Source of the DNA: Bombus terrestris
Taxonomy: Eukaryota; Arthropoda; Insecta; Hymenoptera; Apidae
Reading direction: 5' to 3'
Length of the DNA: 64,000 nt
Assembly (NCBI RefSeq): GCF_910591885.1
Contig: NC_063274.1
Coordinates: 6,510,001-6,574,000 of the forward strand
In this document: in pieces, positions 11,861-22,329 of the stretch
Position numbering within the stretch: the first letter of the stretch is position 1
Layout: the number at the start of each line of letters is the position of its first letter
Notes under the pieces: model-generated
What the model saw: only the letters and a program-made list of their open reading frames with translations
What the model was told of the DNA's origin: nothing
Database searches by the model: none
Program-made: the position numbers and the translations under genes

Positions 11861-13395
11861 CTCTCGTCCACGTTCGTCGGTTAAGGACGCATTACAAGGA
11901 TTAATCGTAAAGGCTAACGCACTCAAATCCTTAATCTCACGCCAATTAGATTATGCAATTCTTAGGAAAAGCGTATGGAATCTCATGGTTAAAGTATCGC
12001 TCGAAAGAAACGATAATTTCATATCTGCCAACCGAATACTTTATGCATCCGCTGTGCGCGAATAAAAAAAGGCCAGCAACGGAAAAAAAAGACACGCGAA
12101 GATGCAACAAAGTGGCAGGATTCGCAGAGCTTCACAACTCGTTACAGCTCGCACGCGCGTCATCATCGAGAAAGAATTCGCCTGGCAGCGAACTCGGCCA
12201 GCTCATCGGGCAATGCTCCGGCTCGCGCAATTCCGTGTTACTTAATTACGCGTCAATTAGGTTTACTCGTGGCGCAAGGAAAAATCCTCGCGGCCCTCGT
12301 CGTGCTTTCCCGTTACACGCGGGAAATCCGAGAGCGGATGTAATACGCACGTGCATACGAGCATCCAGCTGGGTCACACGACCGTGAGCAGCACGCGTAC
12401 ACGCACTGCCGTGGAAACGACCCGGATCGAGAGAGTAATTAGGCGAATCCCAGATGGACACTGTTTTCTCTGTTCTTCTTCTCCTTCTATCTTCCTCTTT
12501 TTCTTCTTTTTTTGTTTTTATAAGTCATATCGAAAATCTACGTAATTGAAAGAAGCGATCGCCTTTTTATTTTTATAGACACACGTTCTTTTTTCATTTT
12601 TACCAACGTGGAAATTCACCGAAAGGATATTCGAAGGGATGTTGGCGAACAAAAATTTCGATAGCAGGAAAGCAGCTATTTCCTAGTGCTGTTCCAAATG
12701 CCCGAGCGATTCGATTTTTCCTATCGCCCACGGAAGAAAGTGACTCGCGGGATTTATGGTCACGATCCTGGATGCCCATTCCGCTCGAAACATCGACGGT
12801 ACGCGTTCACCTCGTCCGTTCCCCGCATAAAATCGCCTTTTGCGTTACGCACGACAGTTGGCAACGTAACGAGATCAAGATACACGATTCCCTCTTCACA
12901 GAACATTTACTTCGATCCGTTTCCGCGTCGCCGTTCTCTTTCCTTTCTCCCTCTCTCTCTTTTCCACTACATACCGCTTGTTTCCTCAACCTGTTCGTCG
13001 TTTCGTAAGACACAGCCACCCAGAAAGACGATCCTTTCGCATAATTTACGTCTCCTCCAGTGATCCCCATTTTTTTTATCTCGAACGATTTTCTAGCGTG
13101 TTCTCGTAACAAGAAATTAAAATTCCACTCGAAATTTCCGATGTATTTTTCTGCGAATTTAAGGACAACTTTGTCTGGGTATTGTTCGTTTGGCGTGAAA
13201 CGCGCGGAGTAATTTATTCGAACGAGTATGCTAATTCCTCGATGGCGAATCTCGAGATTACTGGTCTTTGCTTATTGAAACGAGTGAAAAACGAACGAAT
13301 CGAACAGGGAAAGAAAATTAGTGACTTTTAGATCGTCTGAAGCTTCGAATATAAACATATTCGCGAGTATATAGCGTATGGAACGTTGACAAAGC
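11861..13395. other. noncoding stretch
   Basis: The region holds a pyrimidine-rich tract at about 12459-12520 and another at about 12925-12990 (CCCTCTCTCTCTTTTCC). Neither is followed by a convincing exon. Open frames up to 144 codons (11953-12387, plus) have no recognisable product. Confidence 0.55.
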
Positions 13396-13656
13396 TTATT
13401 TCGCTTTAAAATGATTTTTGTAATGCGCACGAAGCAGGTGGATCGAAGGTATTTTAACTATTTTGTGCAGCATTTGCTTCGGTTTAATTTGATCAAGAAT
13501 TATATGTTTGCGCCTCGATTCGGGAAGTCTTAAGATTGGACTTAAGTATACCACGTTTTTACGATCTTTCTTAAGGGGCCAGTTAATTGCTACTTTCAAG
13601 AGGCCAATGAAACGAATGATCGTTTGTACAAGAGTACATCTCGAGAGTGCGTCCAT
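13396..13656 (-). CDS. weak candidate small ORF (86 codons)
   Basis: On the minus strand an ATG with a favourable context (A at -3, G at +4) at 13656 opens an 86-residue frame ending at 13396. The N-terminal third is hydrophobic (around residues 12-26) and the C-terminal half is lysine-rich and basic, so a small membrane-associated or secreted basic peptide is conceivable. I recognise no family. The opposite strand is open for 80 codons over an adjacent part, and ORFs of this size are common by chance here. Confidence 0.1.
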   Translation of the reverse strand: MDALSRCTLVQTIIRFIGLLKVAINWPLKKDRKNVVYLSPILRLPESRRKHIILDQIKPKQMLHKIVKIPSIHLLRAHYKNHFKAK

Positions 13657-15530
13657 GCTCTTTCTCCTTACTGTTATTATTTAACCATCTTTGTTATTCG
13701 TAAAAGTGTTAGCGTCATTGCCGATGCACTTGTCTTTTACATATCTTTTAATGCTACACTATTGATTGCCAGAATGGAATCTTTGTCTCTAATCGAAAAA
13801 TTCAAACTCGTTTCGCCGACAATTAAAATTCTAAATTCGATACATCTACAATTGTTAAGTAAATAGCACAAACACGTTCCACAAAATAATAACATATTTA
13901 ATAAGGATAATGGGAAATCAACACGTTAGCGTGTAACAAAGAAATTAGACTCGAACGACGATCGTAATACAAGAAAAAAAAAAAAAAAAGGAAGTGGTAA
14001 AACGTAAGTTAGAACTCGGCTAGGTGACGTCTATCGGTGTTCAGAGCCAGCGAAGAAGACGATAGGGAAGTAGAAGAAAAAGAAAAAGAGAGAGAAGAAA
14101 TCGCAGTTGTAACCGTTAATTAAACACAGTTACGGCCTTCGGTTAAATATCACGCGATCGTTTAATAACACCACGACCGGCCAATTGATCGAGGATTCGC
14201 GGATCGATTCTCGAGAGGAGGGAAAGTGGATGTCTAAGCAGTTTCCCCTTGGGTTACACCGTCTTGTTCGCTCCTCGTTACCGCTGTATTGCGACGCGAC
14301 GTGATCGGTGAATTGCAAAAACCGGAAAGGATTAACACGCTGCTAAGTAATTATGCAGCATACACTGGAAACGTGGAAGAAGAACACGCGATGAAGATCC
14401 GCCGCTGACGAACTAATGAAAATATGATTGTCGAGTAGTGTGGATAGAACAGAAATAGATATTTCTAGGTGTAAAACGATTCGTAGGTTGAGTTTCGGCA
14501 GGTATACAGGTACAGTCGCAAGGATCGACGAAGGATGTAGTGGCGATGGAAATTTTTTCAGCACGAATTCGCGTGTGGCCGTGCATACTTATTAAGGCAG
14601 CCCATTGCTCATGGAGCGCGGTCTGCGGCGCTTCAACATTATAAATTTATCAGTGTGAACGGGGCGACCAAAAGAAAACGCGTTGATCGAAAGATGGAGG
14701 CAGGGAGTTCACCTCTGACCACAGCGAAGTATTTCGATATATACGCTCTCGTGCCGTGGAGATATTTATTGGAGATAATTATAAGAGCGGTCGTAAAGTC
14801 TTGGACGGGCCCGTTTCTTAGCTGATATCTTACACAGCCAACCAGACGCCTTTGCACGTACCTTTATACAAGGTGTCTCTAGAGCGTTCAAACGGCTTCC
14901 GAAGTTCTGCACGAGTTTGTTGCTCGTTTCGAGAGCGATAGCGCGATTAATGTTATTCGAAAGTATTGCGATGCGCCGCACCATTCGAATATATTGCAAC
15001 TAATATTTGATACTTTCCACGCGTATAGAAATAAATTGTATGTAACGATCGTTTATTAGTACATGGTATAGGTAATAGTACGGTCGGAAACCGTAAAAAA
15101 ATTTCACGATTTTCATTAGAAGAGCGGAAATTTACGGATACAAGGGAATTATACTCCAAAGACCAGAAGCGACTATCTTTGACCAACGACCGCGAAGATA
15201 ACAACACGAGGACCGATCGAAAGCGTCTCGATATCGTTCGACCAACGTTTCATCGTGGAGATATCAAGGGGAACGATATTCTGTCGGTGCTTTGGTCCGC
15301 GGAACGGCGTTTCGGTGTGGAGACGGTGCGCCACAGGTGCGCGCCACAGGTGCTCCAGCCTTCTTTCGGAAAGCAATCCGTGTCCAAGATGTTGATCACT
15401 GGACGAGTAATTTTGGTGGAGGAGCGTTTCGTGTCCGGCCTGATTATCACGTTCCCTTTCCGCCTGTCGCGGAAATTATGCTTCCTCCGGGCCAACGTGT
15501 TCATTCCCATCATCATCATCATTCTTGCAG
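13657..15530. other. noncoding stretch with poly(A) run
   Basis: No gene is supported. A run of 16 A residues lies at 13974-13989 and a purine-rich tract at about 14070-14100. A pair of overlapping plus-strand frames at 15179-15600 ends at the microexon-like segment described separately. No transposon ends are visible. Confidence 0.55.
13974..13989 (+). repeat. poly(A) run, 16 bases
   Basis: A homopolymer of 16 A bases. I looked upstream for a retroposed or SINE-like body and a target duplication and saw neither, so I call it only a simple repeat. Confidence 0.9.
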
Positions 15531-15565
15531 ATACGAATGCTTTTTAGAGAGAATGACGGACAGAG
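15531..15565 (+). other. microexon-like segment between strong splice sites
   Basis: A pyrimidine-rich tract ending CATCATTCTTGCAG at 15530 is a good 3' splice site, and CAGAG followed by GTGAGG at 15566 is a good 5' splice site. The 35 bases between them are open in two of three frames and include an ATG. What is seen is the pair of signals at microexon distance. Whether it is spliced is unknown; such pairs also arise by chance in long noncoding DNA. Confidence 0.2.
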
Positions 15566-17743
15566 GTGAGGCCTGCTACCATATCGGACTGTTTCATTAA
15601 TCCTCCTGTGTTCCTGAGTAGATATAATAGTCAAAGGAAGGTTTAGCAAAGAGCAGAATATAATACCAAGAAATATTTAAACGATGATAAGTTTCGTAGG
15701 TAAATACGTTCTCGGTATCACGTTGAGGCATTATCTTCGATTAGAATAGATCACGAACTATTCCTCGCTAACGTACTCGTATCGAAATGACGACCGAAAC
15801 GATTGTTTTGGAGCACCCTGTAGCTAGGATTCGTCGAAGGCGAGGTGGTTGAAGATAGCACCCGGATAGCGAGCCGCCATGCAACCCGCGGAATGAAAAT
15901 CGATCAGAGAACCCGGTGCGAGGATCGAGATGATGCATCGATATCAAAGTTGTAGAGTGGTTTCGCGCGCTCGCGCTTCGTTCCTCCCTTTTTCTCCTTC
16001 TTCTCGCCCATATACGTTGAGGTCTCTCTTTCCCTCTTTGTCCGTTCCTCTCGTCCCGTTTCGTTCCCGCGATCAAATCACCGTCCGCCGAAGGAATATG
16101 TCCGGGGCAATTTGGATTTGAATTATTCGCAATTTTCTTTATCTTATTTCCAGTTATATATATCCGGCGGCCGCGTCCGGGTTGTCGGTACCGCGGATCG
16201 AATTTCCATCTCGAAAGTTTCGAGGCTGCGCGAACAAAGCTATACGTTTCCTGATTTTCACGAGAGCCCTTACCGTAAAATCGTTTCGATTCCATCCATT
16301 CGCGTATACGTTGGCGTTCAGGGATGTTCGAAATGGCCGCCTTATCGTGATTTCCGTCTTATGGCGCGAAATGGAGGGTAGAGTACGCTTTCTTCTGCGT
16401 TTCGCTCGTTTCGATCTAATCCTCGTATGATAAAGATTATTCTTCTTATTCGTACGAACTGTCTATATCTAGGCGTTTTTCGATTCCAATCAAAGAATAG
16501 CGATCGACGTGATATATAAAAGAGGAATGAAAACGTTGAGTCGAATTTAATCTCGTTATCATATTACTCTTCTCCTCTTTCTCCAGAGAAAAAATTATTA
16601 ACGCTTGGCGATAATAAATTTTACAATAATGCCTATGTAAATTTTAAACGAAGATTGCATGTCCGACTTATTTTCGTAGGAACAATCGCTTCTTTTCGCA
16701 GTATATCGAGATTTTGTCCCTATCTTGTAATGTGCTAATCGTATGGTAATCGTATGCAACAGCCGCTTGTCTCGCCTTCCATAATTCATACTTTCTTTGG
16801 CGATAACTTCTTTCTCCGCGCTCCTACAAGAACGCACTAATTATACAAATCATCTAGATGTTTTTCATATTAGAAAAATGTTCGACACATTCAATGACTC
16901 TCCTCAAAAGCCGCCAATAGTATCCACGCGTTATCGTACGCGTTACACTTTCCTCATCCACATTTCCGTGCGCTTCTTCCGCTCAACAGACAAAAAGGAG
17001 AATTTTATTCCAGCGACGTGCAGAACATCGAAATCACTTTCCGATAAAGCAGACGAGACAAGAAGAAGAAATGAAAAAGCGAATAAACGGAGAGTCGGGA
17101 CGAACGATTTCATAACCGGAAGCTCGTCCCGGCCGCGACCGCGGCAGCTGAGCGTAAGGTATACATAATTCCAGGTTCTTACGCGGCCACGGATGCCGAT
17201 CGGCGATACCGGTCGCCGACAGGAAACATACTTTGCGAATTATTGTCCCGACGACGTGTTCCTTTTATCGTGGAAACGAAAGGCGGCATCGTTGACAAGT
17301 TTTCCCTCGATTTAAGGCGTTCCCGTGTAACAGGGCACACACGAGGGCCTGTGCGTGTGACCGCGCAATTTTCGACCGACCGCCCAACCAGTACTCGCGC
17401 GTGCACGTTTTGCACGTTCGTTACGGATAGGGATAAGTGACGGCAGCACGCGAGCGTGCCCTGTACAGAATAGAAGGCGTTCTCGACGATTTCAACGACA
17501 GTTTATTTTTCTTTTTCTCTGATCGTTGTTTGCTGTTAGCGTTCAAAATCAAATTAATGCAGCGACATATGGAGTATCAAGTTGGTGTATCAAATCGACA
17601 AACGAATCGATATCGAATTGTGTTCCGAGTTCTACACAGTACAATCATTCGGAATCGATATTCGTCAAATCTATAAATCGAAAAGTACGGAAAAGGGATG
17701 AATGTTGCGAACGATATCTTTTTACATTTGCCTTAGGATACCT
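15566..17743. other. noncoding stretch
   Basis: The longest open frame is on the minus strand, 15768-16295 (175 codons, ATG start); its translation is arginine- and serine-rich with no domain, and the plus strand is open over parts of it. A polypyrimidine part lies at about 15980-16040. No RNA gene or transposon is seen. Confidence 0.55.
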
Positions 17744-18110
17744 TAGCGGCACATGAGCTAGAGGACAATTGAAATCATGTTGTTGTTTTGTCTCGCAGTA
17801 TCAATATCGTTAGGAAACGCGTAATGTAATAATAAATAAACTGCAAAACAATGTCCCCGCTACGTGCAATCGTCAAATGAACTTGAATTTTCCGGCTTTC
17901 CCCCGTATTTGCGAGTATCTATCGACCATTTATCGAATATTTATCAGTGATATTATTTTGCGACTTACACACTGTACGAGCGTGTCGGCGAATATTGCCT
18001 GTATATTAATTTATTTAATTATTTTTAAATATACTCGACGGTTCCAACAACGAGCAATCTCGTCTAATAAATCTCACGATCAAACATCCTCTACACAAGT
18101 CTTCTACGTA
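17744..18110 (+). repeat. dispersed foldable repeat, copy A
   Basis: This segment aligns with 51607-51955 in the same orientation. Shared blocks include GCTAGAGGACAATT near the start, CGCTACGTG about 115 bases in, and ATTTTTAAATATACT near the end, with later matches continuing to about 18110. The first 120 bases can fold: TAGCGG (17744-17749) pairs with CCGCTA (17857-17862), and TTGTTTTG plus CAG (17783-17798, with a bulge) pairs with CTGCAAAACAA (17841-17851). Between the copies the inner stem has changed on both sides while staying paired. It could be an old transposon family, a duplicated regulatory element or a noncoding RNA locus. I recognise no named family and see no reading frame. Confidence 0.75.
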
Positions 18111-18766
18111 CCACTATTATTTGTCGTCTTTTCGTAGTAAATTTGAGTAAATCAGCCGATGGAAGTAAAACGTTTGTCTGTTGAAAATTGAACGCTAAGT
18201 CGAGTGTCCCTCGACGAAGAGAAAATAGATTGCATGAAATCTACCCTTTTCTATCCGGTCCGTATGAATTCATCACGACTCGTTCGATACCGGCGTAGGT
18301 ATGTTTAACGCGGAACAAACGCAGCAATTCAAAAAATGGCGCGGATAGTCCCGGTATCGAAGCGAAAGTCAACGTTCCGACGCGACTCGTCGGCGTTACA
18401 GGTCGGCCGTGGTAATTAACCGGGCGGCATCGCGATGGTCGTTCGTCGAAACGGCACGCGGCCGGTCGCGGCATTTTTGCCCCCGCGAAATCGACGGTAT
18501 TCGATTGGAATTTTGTCGAAAGCCGACAGCGTTTACGTGCACAGGAAGCCACCGCGATTGGAATCTTTCGCCGGCTCCGTTTCATTTTCATATTTTCGTG
18601 TCCCGGTCGGTCGATCGTTCGTTCGTTTTCTGCCGCTCGTTACGGCGCATCCGCGCCGACACGCGCGTCCTTTGCCGATCGAGAACCTTGTGGTTCGTCG
18701 GTATGCCTGCTACGAGATGGGATATCTGCTTGGTAGAACTGATTCGGCAAGATACAAAAACAGTAG
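18111..18766. other. noncoding stretch, CpG-rich
   Basis: From about 18360 to 18660 CpG is dense and both strands are open (131 codons plus, 116 codons minus), which points to composition rather than coding. GATCGTTCGTTCGTTTT near 18610 is a short tetranucleotide-like run. No gene is recognised. Confidence 0.5.
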
Positions 18767-19351
18767 CCAAAAAAATTATTAAAACCACATTCAAACCGAT
18801 GTGAACAGTTACGTTCGCAGTGGCAAATTTCAGCTTGCAACATGCTACTCAGAAAAACATGTCTCGTAAACCTCGATGCTACGCGGAACTCGATGAAAGC
18901 GAAGCAGAAAATTTCAACATCATTAAATCAACAAAACGCGCGGGAAGATAAACTGCTTGGCAAAAGAAGCATACGCGAAACCCAAATAGTCGTGGTCAAA
19001 GAGAACAGACACGCTTTCATCGATCCATTAAATCGAGAAACCGGCGTCAAGTGCACCCATCAACCCTTCGTCGCCTCACGATTTATCAAAACCCAAGGAA
19101 ATCACATGGACGAGCTTCGTGCTGAACAATCAGGACAAAAATCAGCGTGTTTGTTGGAGAATATCAGCGATGACGAGTCGAAATACGTGTCGTTCGAGGA
19201 GACACGGACGATCAAGGGGATCTCGGTGTACGCAGTGGCGGCAATTACACAGACGGATCTCGATGGTAGATTTTCGTGCGGGCACGCAAGGGTCCGGCTC
19301 GAAGTCGAAACTCGGGGAGGGCCGCTTGTCGCAGGAAGCCGAAAATCGTGA
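18767..19351 (+). CDS. candidate ORF, ATG at 18842, unknown product
   Basis: The frame is open from 18767 to a TGA at 19349-19351, 194 codons, with the first ATG at 18842 (169 residues). The start context CAAC-ATG matches the preferred insect context. The translation is hydrophilic, with an acidic middle part (ISDDESKYVSFEE) and no signal peptide, membrane segment or domain I recognise. G+C at third codon positions is higher than the window average. A second small frame and an AATAAA follow within 500 bases. Against it: several unrelated frames in the window reach similar length, the first part has no clear splice acceptor, and the minus strand is open for 88 codons over its end. Confidence 0.2.
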   Translation, partial: PKKLLKPHSNRCEQLRSQWQISACNMLLRKTCLVNLDATRNSMKAKQKISTSLNQQNAREDKLLGKRSIRETQIVVVKENRHAFIDPLNRETGVKCTHQPFVASRFIKTQGNHMDELRAEQSGQKSACLLENISDDESKYVSFEETRTIKGISVYAVAAITQTDLDGRFSCGHARVRLEVETRGGPLVAGSRKS

Positions 19352-19545
19352 TAGCGGATCTCGTGCACGCTGTACGCCGCGCAGAAATTTGCAATACGAA
19401 TTAATTAGGGAAAAGGAGCCGGCGCTCCGGCACCGTCACGCCAATTAATCTGGAGAAAGGTGTATCCCGGACGGCGAGTCGGCCGTAGGCCTCGGCCGAT
19501 CACCGGCACGATGCCGTTTCGAGCGTCGCGAAAGCTACTGTGAGA

Positions 19546-19803
19546 ATGGAATTGTTGGAACGGAGGTTTGGTGGAACCTTGGCAACTTTAATTTTTGTAT
19601 TTCTTATTTCCCTTTCGTTTCAGGAGTATTTTATTGTCCAAACGAACGAACGAACGCGATCGAACGTTACTTGTACTTTGACAACGTTATTTTTCTTCCG
19701 AAGAGAAAACAAAAGGCGAATGAAATGGAAATATTCCATGACTGTAAGTTACAAAATGAATGCAGCTCGTTCCTGGTGTACTGTTCGTGTCCGAACGCCA
19801 TAA
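19546..19803 (+). CDS. candidate small ORF with signal-peptide-like start
   Basis: An ATG at 19546 opens 85 residues to a TAA at 19801-19803. Residues about 12-26 (TLATLIFVFLISLSF) form a hydrophobic core after a basic start, like a signal peptide or a single membrane anchor; the rest is basic. An AATAAA poly(A) hexamer follows at 19828-19833. There is a competing reading: a strong 3' splice site (TTCCCTTTCGTTTCAG, ending 19623) and a good 5' splice site (ACT followed by GTAAGT at 19744) enclose a 120-base exon, 19624-19743, open in the same frame. The hydrophobic stretch is then just the translated pyrimidine tract. The exon reading is slightly more attractive. Neither is proven and no family is recognised. 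Confidence 0.22.
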   Translation: MELLERRFGGTLATLIFVFLISLSFQEYFIVQTNERTRSNVTCTLTTLFFFRRENKRRMKWKYSMTVSYKMNAARSWCTVRVRTP

Positions 19804-19827
19804 GCGACAAGATGTTTTGTATATCTG

Positions 19828-19833
19828 AATAAA
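19828..19833 (+). terminator. AATAAA poly(A) signal candidate
   Basis: A consensus AATAAA lies 25 bases after the stop codon of the small frame ending at 19803. In AT-rich DNA the hexamer is common, so it matters only in combination with that frame. Confidence 0.2.
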
Positions 19834-20847
19834 CTTTATTCCTTCGTCCACGGAATCTATTCGCCACTATCAATTTACGCGTATCACACGTTCCTAGAAT
19901 TATCCTTTTTACCTATTCATTTGATTTCGACATAATAGTGTGATTTTCAATGAACAGAATTATAGAGAAACATTTCCCAAGAGTAGCTTTAAAATAAGAT
20001 CGACCGAATTAATCGAGAAATTGTACGTGGTACATTACCAACACGCACAATTCCTATCTAACAAAGTATTACGCTTAATTAACAACTTACTTGCGTGGAA
20101 AATTTCCTCTTCGCTTTGTTATCATCCTTCCGCCTGTCTCTTGCAACAGTGTTCTATGTAAAGTGTCTCTTGTAATGAAAAATCAACGAAGAAACACCTT
20201 CGCCAATCGATTAACAAGAGAAAGAAGGTTCGGTCAAATACAATAAGAGAAGATCCATAGCCGATTCTCGATTCTTATTCGATTCTGAGAACTCATCGAC
20301 ATCCGGAACGGGTAGTCACGATGGACGATGACCGCTATATTAACTCGCGCATTAACACTTTGCCACGATAACAGCCGTATAAAATCACTTCCTTCTCGGC
20401 CTGGGAACACCTGTCGAACGATCGTGTGCACCTCCATGCGCGACGTTCGATCTCACGTGAGCGACGGACATTCGCCATCGAACACTGTAACCGTTCATTA
20501 TCGCGTCGTGTCTCGACTGTTCGCCTCCGACGCGACCACGGCGCGAACGTTCCCCATTGCGGAGAACGATCGTTCGCGTTTCGAGGAGCACCGCGAAATT
20601 AATTCATTTCGAGGCACTCGTACGTACTCGTCTAAAAGTTACGTACTCGTTCGGAGGTTGATCTCCGATGAACTGTTGCGAATGATAAAAAGAGTGTTAT
20701 TTCGATGGTGTTGTTTTAATTTGTATACTTGAACGAGATCAGGTCGTTTCGAAAAAGTTGAACGAAATGTTAATCGAGATACAGAGATAAGAATTTCGCA
20801 TGAGTTACACGTTTCTTGGCTACTGGATTTTTTATTCCGAGAATGTA
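19834..20847. other. noncoding stretch
   Basis: The first half is AT-rich and the second half (20330-20600) CpG-rich, with open frames on both strands over the same bases. No gene, RNA or repeat is recognised before the MITE begins. Confidence 0.55.
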
Positions 20848-21062
20848 TTAGGTTGTCCGGAAAGTGTCTTTCTTTCGCAAACGTGTTTTGTACAACAATG
20901 CACCTTTATATACACGGGAAACCAAGTCTGTGAAATGTCGCGGTGTTTATCTCAACAGAAGAAAATGGATCGTACGTAATTCGGCAAAATGATATAAAAC
21001 AAAGAAACGTTGTGCGTCTATTATTTCCTCATAAAAGGAAAGAAACTTTTCGGACAACCTAA
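20848..21062. mobile_element. mariner-type MITE, 215 bp
   Basis: The element has terminal inverted repeats: TTAGGTTGTCCGGAAAGT at the left end, and a right end reading GAAACTTTTCGGACAACC followed by AA. The arms match over about 24 of 26 positions. It is flanked on both sides by TA (20846-20847 and 21063-21064), the target duplication of Tc1/mariner elements. At 215 bp there is no room for a transposase, and I see no reading frame for one, so it is a nonautonomous deletion derivative moved by a mariner transposase in trans. The short preserved ends suggest fairly recent insertion compared with the other repeats in this window. Confidence 0.85.
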
Positions 21063-22329
21063 TATAAAATACGTTACGTCGCGTGGATAGGCTCGAGATT
21101 GATTGCTATATTTTATAAGCGTACATTATTATTGTAAAATATTACGCAGTGTCAATTAAACTCTCGTCGGTTTAGAAGCATAGCCTACTAAGGGCAATCT
21201 CATTAATAATGGATTACATCGTTATGAAATTCTCGTGCTATCAAAGGCGACTTGAAATTACAGTATTGAACGTTTACAGTTGAACTGCGTATTCCTAGAA
21301 AATAAATTAGGAGTCATGCTTTTAAACGAGCCGTCAGGAAAAAGCGTAGAAGTATTTATGACACGTTCAGTTACAAAAAGAGAACAAAGGAGTCTGCGAT
21401 ATTCTAACCAAATTCAAGAAACATGCAACTTACACGAGCGTCTCGTCATCCGTACCACTGTTTCTTAATTTTTCACAAGCTGCATCTTTTAGAAAAGAAA
21501 ACTCCATACTCTCCTCTATACTTCAACCTCGCCGTATACAATAAGCCCCATAAACCAAAAAAGAACATTTCACCCCAAACAGCGTCCCTGTTCAATATCC
21601 AAAGAAGAAACCACCAGTCACGAAGGAAGATAAAAGGAAAACGATGAAACGCGACAAGATTCACAAGCGTGCAGAAGAAATTTTCATCGAAACGGAAAGA
21701 AGCGCGACGCGATAAACGACGCATTAGCAGGATACAACGATAATCGACGGTGATGCAAGAGGGGAACGAGCGTACAGTAGCAGGACACGCGAGAGCATAA
21801 CTAAAAGGGGCCTGCTCTCCTAGTGACTCCCGCAGAGCGGCCTCCTTAACTCTTGGCAAGGTCGATAACGGTTCCCGCGTGCGTTCAAAGATCGCCTCGA
21901 AAGGGTTGACCGCGTGTGTACGTAGGGTTTCCGAGGTCTACGCCCTCTTTGGCCGCACCCCTAGCCAGGATTAAGGCTTCCATACCCGCCGCCCCTGTGT
22001 CTCGTCCCCTTCTTTTTCCTTCACCGTTTCACCCTGCGTTACACAAGGGGGCGGACCAGCCGGGGACGTTGGAATGTTTTCGGTGCGGCGCGTATCTGAA
22101 TTTCATTATCGATAAATCGCCTAGCGGACAGCTAGAATTTTCTTCCTCCGTCGTCTCGTCGCGTGTCGTTTCACGGATTCGCCGTATCGCCGTGTTTCCG
22201 GAGTCTCCGGGGCTCGTTCTATGCGTTTCTGTTCTGTGCGTGTATACGCGGTGTTTCAAAGAGGGTGGAGAACAATGTACTTATAAGTTTTACACGTCGA
22301 AGGAAGTTGAGGTGCGCTGAGGTTGAGGT
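21063..22329. other. noncoding stretch
   Basis: The region contains a G+C- and CpG-rich part at about 21840-22230 where a plus-strand frame of 134 codons (21916-22320) is open. The minus strand is also open there, and no domain is recognised. A minus-strand frame of 128 codons (21473-21859) contains a hydrophobic run but translates low-complexity DNA. No gene is called. Confidence 0.5.

Noticed and set aside
15768..16295. 175-codon minus-strand ATG frame
   Set aside because: Arg-rich translation of CpG-rich DNA without a recognisable domain; parts are open on the other strand.
17346..17368. TGTGCGTGTGACCGC, resembling miR-210
   Set aside because: The match ends after 12 bases and the normally invariant 3' half differs; no precursor hairpin seen.
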